Shown here one piece after another: positions 1 to 8,464 of a stretch of 35,217 nt of DNA. Within the stretch, counting starts at the first letter, position 1. The number at the start of each line of letters is the position of its first letter. The stretch is from an uncultured Chitinophagaceae bacterium (GTDB lineage Bacteria; Bacteroidota; Bacteroidia; Chitinophagales; Chitinophagaceae). The stretch spans positions 1-35,217 of the forward strand of contig CAISCV010000204.1 in NCBI GenBank assembly GCA_903883945.1, given 5' to 3'. The position numbers and the translations under genes were made by a program. Under the pieces are notes generated by a model, which saw only the letters and a list, made by a program, of their open reading frames with translations, did no database searches and was not told the origin of the DNA.

Positions 1-50
1 GGTGGCACTGCCAAAAAGCAATAACTGGATGCGGAATAAGTCCCACAGGG

Positions 51-97
51 TAGTTTTTGGGGTGATAGATTGGCGAAGCCCATCACCCTAAAAACTA
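51..97. repeat. 16-bp inverted repeat / hairpin (stem 51-66 with 82-97, one G-T wobble)
   Basis: TAGTTTTTGGGGTGAT pairs with ATCACCCTAAAAACTA; the loop contains GGCgaaGCC. An outer GGTGGCA (1-7) / TGCCACC (~137-143) pair encloses it. Confidence 0.7.
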
Positions 98-1035
98 TTA
101 TGCCGAACAGTTTTGTTTTTTAATAGGCAGTTCTTCTGCCACCTAGCTTTGCTGCTTTTTTTTCTTTTCTTTTAAAAGAAGCCCTATCTTACCCCTAGCC
201 CCTGAAGGGGAATTAAGAAGACCTCACCCCAACCCCTCTCCAAAAAAGAGGGGCAAGAAAAAAGGAAAAGAGAATACCGCCTCTTCTTTCTTCTGTCTTA
301 GGTAAAAACAGCCTTGAGCCAAAAAAGGCAGTTGAGCCGAGGTGGCAAACTTGTCCACCGAAGGCGAAGCGTGCCGAAATAAAGCCGATGGAGTGAGTAA
401 CGGAAGATGGCGGCGTGCGCTTGCTAAGGGGGTGACCCGAAAGCACGGAGTGCGTGGGGCAGCACCGTATCACGCAAGGGTTTGGCGTACCTTTTTGCTT
501 CTTTTCTTCCTTGCAAAAAGTATGACAAACCCGAAGCCGAAGCAAGCCGAAAGGCACGCAAAAATTATGGGCAGCGGGTGGGCTATGGTGTGCTGAAATA
601 CTGACTGACGCAACGAAACGAACGTTGTTGAGAGACGGAACGAAGTGGAGGAAAGAAGCACGGAAGTGATAGTGAAGGATGGAGGTATAAAGCTGACCAT
701 AGAACACAGGTAGCTGCCTGAACGTAGGTTGTGGTGAACTGCAAGAAGTGTGACAGCCTTTTTTGACCCGAAGGGCAAGGTAGTGGGGGCAAAAACAACA
801 AAGTATTACTATAGACAATTTTGCCCCTACTGCCTTGGGCTGGCGGACTGCTTGCTGAACCCGACCGAAGAGAAACCTATTTACCTAAGTTACTCTGACT
901 ACAGAATGGAATGGAGTGGGCAGGAACAGCAATGTGGCTCGCCACACCTATAGTTGTTAGTGATTAGTTATTAGTGGTCAGTAAAAGATTGAAAGAGAAA
1001 TGACCTGATTTAAGCAAAGCTATTTGTAGGCATAA

Positions 1036-4014
1036 TTAAACCAACTGTTCTTCTAGTAAACTCTTCCAAATAAAAAATCCTTTTTGGTCATCAAGATAAT
1101 CATGCAGAATGCGGGTGAAATTTGACGGAATATTTTCAAGAAATACTTGTCTCCCCTTATCCCTAATAATATTTAGGTGTTGGTCTATTTCTTTAAGATT
1201 ATTTGGCAAATCCTTTACATCGTTATTAAAATGCCATAAGTAAGTAGCTTCTTCTGTATCTAACGTTTCTAGAATAACATGAAATTGTTTCATTCCCTCC
1301 AAAAGAAAAACAAAAGAAAATGGGCTAAGTACAAACCTAAGTTTAAGTATATGTCTCAAATGATTATCCGCTAAATATTGTATTTGCTTTGTATGCTTGT
1401 ATTGTTTGCGTTTTAAAATGTCTTCAAGTAATTCCTCTGTGTTATCGTAAAGTGCATGGTTTTCGTGCATCTGTTTTATTTCACTAATACTTTGAACTGT
1501 ATTTTTGGAAATAGTATTCCCAAGTACATTTTTTGCAATAAACTGAAATCGTATTCCCTCAATTAGCTCATTATTAATTTTATCGAAGTCAGCAGAAGAT
1601 GCCAGTTGTGCAACTAACAAATTATCTTCATATTCCAAATGGATGTTTACATTTAGGCTCTTTGCTTTTAAAGCTTTACCAAAATATGGTTTCAGTACTT
1701 CTAATTCTGGTCTTATTTCATTATTATTGACAACAAAAGTTAGTGTGTTATTTATTTCGGATAGATTGTATTGAAAAGAAATAACTCCATAGCCAAACTC
1801 TAACTGCTCAATCTGAATCTTTACTATTTTTTCGATGGTAGTAATTTTCTTTTCAGTAATGGGTTCTTCTTGTGGATCGTCAAACAACGTAGCTTCTTTT
1901 ACTAGTTTGCGATAGTATGTATTGCGTTTAAGAAAAAGCTTATTTAGGTAATCAATATTGCCATCCCTATAATCATAAATAGTTGGGGCAATTTCTGAAC
2001 GTTGTACCCTACCAATATATTGAATTAGTTTGCCCTCAAATGAGAATGGATAAACTAGAAAAAGGCAGGAAGCATTCTGCAAATCTGTACCCTCTCCAAA
2101 GAATTGCCCTGTTGTAATTACGGCCTGATAATTTCCTTGATTAAGTAATTTCCATTTGATAGAGCGGTTACTTTCAGAATCTTCACCACTTAGTGTAACT
2201 ACTTCAAAACTTTGCTTTAGGTATTAGTGAAGCGAATCAATATGTTCTTTTCTTTCGGTTATAATGACAACCTTATTTCCCTTATTTAGCTCTATAATTA
2301 TATCCTGTAAAATGAGTTTGTTTCGTGCGGAGTCGTGTATTAATATTTTGGAAAGTATTTCAAATTTATCTGTCTTACTATTAAATGGCACATCTAATTG
2401 TGTATTTCTAATTATTATTTTCGGTTGTTTTAGTTTACTAATGTCTTGTGTTTTTATGTCAGTAATTACTTCGCCTAAATGAATGAAAATTAGTTTACCC
2501 TCATTGTATTTCCTAAAAGATGTGGCTGTTAGCCCGTATAAATAAAAGCTGTTAAGTTTGGAAATAGTTGTTCGGAACGTTTGTGCAGGGATGTGATGGC
2601 ATTCGTCGATTATTATTATTCCAAAAGCATTGAGAATATCCTTGCCTTCGCTTTTTTCTACTTCTACTGACAGACTTTGTATGGTGGCGATTGTGATTTT
2701 CTTTCCAATTTTGGTTTTCCCTGAAGTGATTTTTCCAATTTCATTTTTAGGGATGCCCAAAAAAGTTTCAATTCGTTCAATCCATTGGTTTAACAAATGA
2801 TTTCTATGAACGACTATTAAGGCTGGCTGCTGCTTATCAGCTATTATTTTTAATGCCACTACAGTTTTACCAGAGCCTGGGGGTGCTACAATTACACCGA
2901 AATTCTTTTTCTTAGTTGTGTCAACTGCAATCACCTGATGCTCTCTAAGTTGTGACTGAAATGAAAAAAGAATATCTGGATGCAGCTTTCTTGCATCCCT
3001 AAACTCATATTCGATTTTATTTTCTATGCAAAAGCGTAATAGTTTACCCAAAAACCCTTTAGGCAGAATGACTTTATTTGCCTCTTCTTCAATAAACTTA
3101 AAGTATCTATCTGAACCATAAGTATTCCTGCCGCTACTCTTTTTTACAAAATATTCTGTGTTTGCGAAATTTAATTCTTCTTTTAAAAAATTAATTAAAG
3201 CTAATGGGAGGACATTACGGGTTAGTACTATGGCATGATTAAGGGTGATAACTAGCCCTAATGTTTCTGAAATTGGTGGTTTGCCAACGTTTTGTTGCGA
3301 TTTATTAAATAGCTCATCAAGTTGATGTACTGATACCTTTTGAATAGTGTTTAGAAATTGCCATTGATTTTCATAAGGCTTTAATGTATCTGCATCTATA
3401 AAACAACTATTCCCTTGTTCTAAAGTATGTTTATACAAGGGCAAAGCAATTAAATTGCCTAGCCCCTTTCCTGAAAGAAAGTCTTAATTTGGAAATAATC
3501 TGTCAAAGCTAGATACTTTATCAAACTGAGAAATAATATTGATTTCTTGTAGAATGTGAATAAGGATACTTCGGTTTTTTATTGCAGGGTATGGCTGCTC
3601 AAAAAATATCCAAACATGTCCACCTTTACCAGAACGAGATCGTTCTAAATATGCTGGAATATTTTTTTCTTTACAGGCATTTAATAAAAGCCTGCACTCC
3701 TCTACCCAATTTTCTTTGTCAAAATCTGCTGCGATAAACCATGATGTATTGTCTGATAATAATGGATATATGCCAATTAAATGCCCTCCGTTTAAATGTT
3801 TTGAGATTTGTTCTTCTGTTAATTTTAGGTATGTCTTTTCAGAATAATTTTGAAAAGTGCCACCATTCATTTTATGGACCCGAAGCCTATATGGGTCAAA
3901 GAAATAAGCAGGCATATATCCGCTTTTATTTTCTTTTTCCCATCTAGTGGCAAAAACATCTTCACGGCCTCGGAAGAGTGATTGAAATGTTTGTATTTGT
4001 TCTTTTGTAATCAT
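1036..4014 (-). pseudogene. TOTE-type conflict system protein: archaeo-eukaryotic primase domain plus SF2 (DEAD/DEAH) helicase, interrupted by two in-frame TAA codons
   Basis: ORFs 3484-4014, 2224-3444 and 1036-2082 are one reading frame (gaps of 39 and 141 nt, both divisible by 3, with no other stops). Motifs: SLFRGREDVFATRWEK, FIAADFDKENW, ERSRSGKGGHVWIFFEQPYPAIK, Walker A APPGSGKT, DECHH, and FSFEGKLIQYIGRVQRS. The TAA codons are at 3484-3486 and 2224-2226. Confidence 0.85.
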
Positions 4015-4033
4015 TTATACTTTGGATAAAATA

Positions 4034-5014
4034 CTATTTTTCAATTGTCCATTTAATGTTATCTAACCTATTACCTATCTTTTTCAAGGTAGCTATCAAT
4101 TCTATTTCACTAGGTAGTTCTCCCAATACAAGGTCTTTAAAAGTTGTATTATAGGTGTTTCTGATTCTGTTCCAAGTATCTTCTGGTTGGCTGAAAATAA
4201 TTGAAGTTTTTGGGTGGTTATTGAGCCAATCGTTATTGTTTTTAAAGCTTATCCAATCGTCTGAGCCTACTTTACAAAGTAACTCGCTAAAAGCTATACT
4301 ATCTAAAAAGTGGTTAACCTCTTCATTTTTTAGCATCATGTGTATATCATAAATGTGTCGAATTTTATTTGCTAGATCTTCGTAGGGAGTAACAGTTTGT
4401 GAGAACCGTACAAGACTCATTACTTTTTCAGCTAAAGTTCTTTCTTTACTTAAAACACGTACTTCAAATTTTTGTAATCTATATTTCTCTATCAACGACA
4501 ATTGGTTTGTAGCCACCATCATATCGTATATGTAGCTTGAAACTTGAGACGATATTGATGGTTCGGAACTACCTAACCAAGTTGCTTCTATAATTATTTG
4601 CTCCCTTACCTGACCAAACGAATCGTTGAAATTTTGTTTGGTATAAGTGTGGGCTGTTTTTCTAATCATCCCAAGCTTATTTGTAATACCGAGTATTTCG
4701 ATTTCGGGGAGAATTGTATTTACTGCATCAGTTATGTCCTTTAGTTTATTTTTTAATTTATTGTTGGACTCGCCCAATTTTTTAATGACTACAATATCTA
4801 CATCTTCTGAGAACCTCTCTATTAACTTGTGGCATTTAGATAAGGCTGTACCTCCTTTGAAAATGGCTTCATTTGCGATTGGCGAATGATAGATTGTGTA
4901 TAATGCAACCGTCACCCAATAGTCCTTTTCAACATATATTTCTGGTATGTTTAATTGTTGTGCTGTCGCAATAACCGCATCTTGGAAAAGTGATTTGTTT
5001 TCGTGTAGAATCAT
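4034..5014 (-). CDS. AbiEii/AbiGii-type nucleotidyltransferase toxin
   Basis: VEKDYWVT, FKGGTALSK and FSEDVDIVV motifs; starts 2 nt after the stop of an AbiEi/DUF6088-like gene. Confidence 0.88.
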   Translation of the reverse strand: MILHENKSLFQDAVIATAQQLNIPEIYVEKDYWVTVALYTIYHSPIANEAIFKGGTALSKCHKLIERFSEDVDIVVIKKLGESNNKLKNKLKDITDAVNTILPEIEILGITNKLGMIRKTAHTYTKQNFNDSFGQVREQIIIEATWLGSSEPSISSQVSSYIYDMMVATNQLSLIEKYRLQKFEVRVLSKERTLAEKVMSLVRFSQTVTPYEDLANKIRHIYDIHMMLKNEEVNHFLDSIAFSELLCKVGSDDWISFKNNNDWLNNHPKTSIIFSQPEDTWNRIRNTYNTTFKDLVLGELPSEIELIATLKKIGNRLDNIKWTIEK

Positions 5015-5016
5015 GA

Positions 5017-5742
5017 TTATTTGATATTCCAGTTATTGATTGTAGCCAATTGCGACTGTGCTATTCCAAATTCGAATGTTGACAGTGGGTTAATGCTTTT
5101 TTTCAGTACTGCAAGATTCCTGTCTGGATTTATCTTGGTTAGTAAAGCCCCTAAAAATGCCCTAACTCTTGGTGGGTATCGCAATGCTAATTTGATAGTG
5201 TATTCCAACTCTTTTGCTGTTAACGATTCTAGCTTTTGAAGCATGAAGTTTATTGTTTGATCTGCGTCTGCATCTGGTATTGTTTTAAAGTCTTTTAAAA
5301 CGTCTAATAACTCCAATAGGTAATAATTATTGTCTGCTACATCTGAATAGCTTTTTACCGAAGTGACTTTAATATTTCCAATTTTTGTTGCAATTCTTCT
5401 ATCGCGACTAGCGATTTTAATGTTTTTAGGAACCTGAGTGGTTAACCCAAACTTATTGAATAATGCTGTACCGGTGATATAGGCGACACGTTTTTTTTGC
5501 TCAAACAGGTATGGTTTTAATAATTCTTCTTCTTTGGGTTTTAGGTTGCCAAAAACAGTTTGTTTGGGTTTATAAAATAAACCTGTTGATGCTCTATTTA
5601 TGATTCCCTTTTTAATGAGCCTTTCGATTGCTTTTGTAGCTGCAGGATATTCTGATTCTTGAATATTAAATTCCTGATAGCCGAATGTACTACCATCGGG
5701 CAATTGTGCTATTGTGTTATCTATTTTTTTTGTAACCTTCAT
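5017..5742 (-). CDS. AbiEi-like antitoxin (DUF6088 family)
   Basis: Winged-helix-like N-terminus (STFGYQEF...AIERLIKKGIINRASTGLFYKPK) and position directly before the AbiEii gene. Confidence 0.8.
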   Translation of the reverse strand: MKVTKKIDNTIAQLPDGSTFGYQEFNIQESEYPAATKAIERLIKKGIINRASTGLFYKPKQTVFGNLKPKEEELLKPYLFEQKKRVAYITGTALFNKFGLTTQVPKNIKIASRDRRIATKIGNIKVTSVKSYSDVADNNYYLLELLDVLKDFKTIPDADADQTINFMLQKLESLTAKELEYTIKLALRYPPRVRAFLGALLTKINPDRNLAVLKKSINPLSTFEFGIAQSQLATINNWNIK

Positions 5743-5744
5743 TT

Positions 5745-5792
5745 AATGCGAGCATTATCCGACAAAGGTAAATAAAAACGAGCATTTGTCAA
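5745..5792 (-). promoter_or_regulatory. Bacteroidetes-type promoter with repeated operator half-sites for the AbiEi/AbiEii operon
   Basis: On the minus strand: TTGACA (5787-5792), 19 nt after TTG, then TACCTTTG (5763-5770), matching TTG-n19-TAnnTTTG. AATGCTCG occurs at 5749-5756 and 5779-5786 (30 bp apart); AATGCGAGCATT at 5745-5756 is palindromic. Confidence 0.6.
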
Positions 5793-5840
5793 GTAAACGG
5801 TGCATAATACTTGATATTTTAGTATTGAATGCCAAGATAA

Positions 5841-7904
5841 TTATAGAAACCAAAGGTTGTTTTTACCGAAGTCTGGAAGGTGTTCATTTTCGAAGTGAGG
5901 GAATATTTGTGCAACCATTTCGGGATATTTTGTAGTTACGGGTAGGTTTTGTTGACTGATGCTTTTCCAATACATACGGCTGAACTGGTACACTTGGTCT
6001 ATTAATTCCCTTATAACTGATGCATCTAGTACTAACTCTTCTTTTGTGGCTTTGATGGTTAACTTGATAGGGAAATGATAGTCTTTTGCATTTAGTTTAG
6101 CATCCTCGAAGTAGCGTGTATTGTTGAAAAGTAAAAAGGCATTGTAACCAACTTTGACATAACTACCACTTTGTGGCATCTTGCCATCACTATTGATATC
6201 GAAGCCTATTAATTCTTTGCTTTCTGTTTTATTAATGGTTACGACTATTACAGGCAAATCTCTTTGCCCTAGATTGTCTAGCATATTCAAGATGGGCTGT
6301 AACTCTTTTCTATCTGAGATCTCTTTATAGAAATGTATGATTACCCTAGTAGCATTCGTATTTTTTTCGATGAACTTTTCTACTGCATTTCTAATGGATC
6401 CTGCTAACATTTCGGGTTCATCGTCACGGAAACAATCGAAGTTTTCAAAGATGCCTTCATTACTGAAACAGAATGCACTGCCTAAAAATCGATGCTTTGC
6501 TCCTTTAGGCTTGAATGCCCCAACCCCAATTATTATTTCGTTTGCCTTGGAACGTGATAAACGCCAAGGAATACCTCCAATTTTGGCTAATAATGCTACA
6601 TAAATATTGGGGATGAAATAATAAAATGCGTCTTCGTTGAGGTGTTCTTTAAATAATACCTGTGATGAAATGCCTTTGTATAAAAGCAATTCTTTGATTT
6701 TGTAGTATGCTAGATGCTGTGGGTGTTCTGTTTCTGATTTTGAGATAGGACTTATGTATATGGCTACAAACCTTGCACTGGTATCGTTGAATTGTTTTAA
6801 TTGTTCTGCTACTTCTTCGTAAATAGTGTCGTTGTTATGAAAGACTATTCTTTTATCCTTATCTATGCTTAGGGGTTGATTGATATAGTTCTGCAGGTTG
6901 GAAACATGTTTATCGACATTATATACTTGCTTGTGCCAACCATTGATAAAGAAATCGTACAAGGTGTTTTTTATAAACTCACCATCGGAAGCGTTGTAAA
7001 TGAAGAATAGCTTAACATGGCTTTCTGTAAATGCCTTTAAGGGTTTATGCCTGTAGATACCTGAGCCTGGGTTTACATCCGTTTTACCGCCTTTGAACTC
7101 TAGTAGATTAGAATTGGGATTTGTTTTGAAGACTTTTTCTAGTGGTACTTGATAAAAGCTATTTGTAGTAAGGGTAAATATTTTTTTGAATGCTGCTGTG
7201 TTTATATAGGAATTAAAAAATGCTTGCTGATGCCTAAGATAAACAGGATACCTATTTTCTCTCTTGAGTTCTTCCTTTTCTGTTACAAATTCTTTTTTGA
7301 GGGTATTGCTGAGTATTGGGAAAAGGGTTTCTTGATTTTGTCTTAGTTCTTCGGGCATCCTGTCGTATTTGTACACCGTGCCATTACAGTTTATCTGGTT
7401 GTATTTTGTGGTATCGAAGTCGGCAATTTCTGCTATGCTTTTGTGTAGAATTTTTGAAGTGCCATTGTAAGCCAAAACAAATTCGTAATTGTGGTAGGAT
7501 ACTTGGCTATATTGTACTTTGAGGGTGAAATTGTGGTAAAGTTGATAGATTTTGTGTTTGTGGTTTGGGTCTTTGAACCAAACTTCTATGTCGTCTATGT
7601 AGTTTGGAAATACTATTGCGCCTTCTATATTTTTGAAATAATTGAACACTATATGGCGTAAATAGTGGAGGGAGAAGTTTATTGCATTTGCAAACTCTAC
7701 TTCTGTGGTTAAGGCATCTTCTCGTGCTAGTTTGAAATCGGTATAGAAGTTTTTATGTGTGGGGTCTCTTCCTTCGGGGAAGGTGGACATTATCTTTTCC
7801 CAATAAATGGGAGCGAACCCAACTTGTTTTTCGCTATAGAATGAGAATGTACCACTGGTGGCTACTGGTGAAAACTGGATGACATTTAACTGAATTTGTT
7901 GCAA
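5841..7904 (-). CDS. Long prokaryotic Argonaute (PIWI domain protein), 687 aa
   Basis: MID-like AYYKIKELLLYKGISSQVL...IYVALLAKIGGIPWRL; PIWI-like IIIGVGAFKPKG, DEPEMLAGSIRNAV, RVIIHFYKEIS, PVIVVTINKTES, GSYVKVGYNAFLLFNN, and LIDQVYQFSRMYWKSISQQNLPVTTKYPEMVA, ending LWFL. Apparent TTG start. Confidence 0.88.
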   Translation of the reverse strand: MQQIQLNVIQFSPVATSGTFSFYSEKQVGFAPIYWEKIMSTFPEGRDPTHKNFYTDFKLAREDALTTEVEFANAINFSLHYLRHIVFNYFKNIEGAIVFPNYIDDIEVWFKDPNHKHKIYQLYHNFTLKVQYSQVSYHNYEFVLAYNGTSKILHKSIAEIADFDTTKYNQINCNGTVYKYDRMPEELRQNQETLFPILSNTLKKEFVTEKEELKRENRYPVYLRHQQAFFNSYINTAAFKKIFTLTTNSFYQVPLEKVFKTNPNSNLLEFKGGKTDVNPGSGIYRHKPLKAFTESHVKLFFIYNASDGEFIKNTLYDFFINGWHKQVYNVDKHVSNLQNYINQPLSIDKDKRIVFHNNDTIYEEVAEQLKQFNDTSARFVAIYISPISKSETEHPQHLAYYKIKELLLYKGISSQVLFKEHLNEDAFYYFIPNIYVALLAKIGGIPWRLSRSKANEIIIGVGAFKPKGAKHRFLGSAFCFSNEGIFENFDCFRDDEPEMLAGSIRNAVEKFIEKNTNATRVIIHFYKEISDRKELQPILNMLDNLGQRDLPVIVVTINKTESKELIGFDINSDGKMPQSGSYVKVGYNAFLLFNNTRYFEDAKLNAKDYHFPIKLTIKATKEELVLDASVIRELIDQVYQFSRMYWKSISQQNLPVTTKYPEMVAQIFPHFENEHLPDFGKNNLWFL

Positions 7905-7961
7905 AGTTTGTTTTTAATAGTTCGAAATGCACAAATTAGTTTGGAAACCACTAGGGCAAGA

Positions 7962-8066
7962 TTAAACCTTGATGATAAATTCTTCATTTTCATCCCAAGT
8001 TATATTAGGATGAAAGAGTACAAATGTAGTTTCTTTTACAACGATGGGACTTATTAATGTTAATAG
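7962..8066 (-). pseudogene. Possible C-terminal gene remnant (SPIVVKETTFVLFHPNITWDENEEFIIKV*)
   Basis: Open frame of 35 codons bounded by TAG and TAA, no start codon, protein-like composition; not in the ORF track. Confidence 0.3.
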
Positions 8067-8161
8067 CTAAAAAGTTGCATTCTAAGGAGTAAAATTAGGT
8101 TAACACTTTGGAGCTAAAGAGACAAAATAAAAGCCTGACTTTGAGGATATTATTTATTTCC

Positions 8162-8460
8162 TGTCGCAATAAGTACAATTAACTTACAAATTGTTCATTA
8201 TTGCGACATTGCGACGCTATTTTTTGTCGCAATAATGACAAACTGCTTGTAAATACGAAGAAATTGCGACATAAAGAGTAATTCTTTTGTCGCAATAAAT
8301 ATATTTGGTGTATGAATAGTAGTAATCTAAATCAATATTTGTCGCAATAGGGTCGTCTTATTTCAAAATAATAAATTTTGCGACATCGCGACGCTATTTT
8401 TTGTCGCAATAATGATACTTCGTTTCTAAAGTTGCAAAAATACAGACATTAGTTGCGACT
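8162..8460. repeat. Periodic array of TGTCGCAAT / ATTGCGACA 9-mers, about 11 sites in alternating orientation forming three 34-nt fold-back units
   Basis: Forward copies at 8162, 8225, 8288, 8340, 8402. Reverse copies at 8200, 8208 (variant), 8263, 8377 (variant), 8385 (variant), 8452 (variant). Loops 16/16/16 nt; outer gaps 29/29/43/28 nt. The segment TTGCGACAtTGCGACGCTATTTTTTGTCGCAATAATGA recurs almost identically at 8201 and 8378. Confidence 0.9.
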
Positions 8461-8464
8461 CGAC

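Noticed and set aside
213-953. Overlapping ORFs of 201, 84, 102, 72 and 67 aa as genes
   Set aside because: They overlap on both strands, have odd composition and no recognisable domain; treated as non-coding.
1036-4014. Alternative genetic code (TAA = Gln)
   Set aside because: Other genes in the window, such as the AbiEi-like and deaminase genes, end normally at TAA and the flanking core genes need no recoding.
8162-8460. CRISPR array
   Set aside because: The repeated unit is a 9-mer in alternating inverted orientation; no direct repeat of CRISPR length with unique spacers, and no cas genes in the window.
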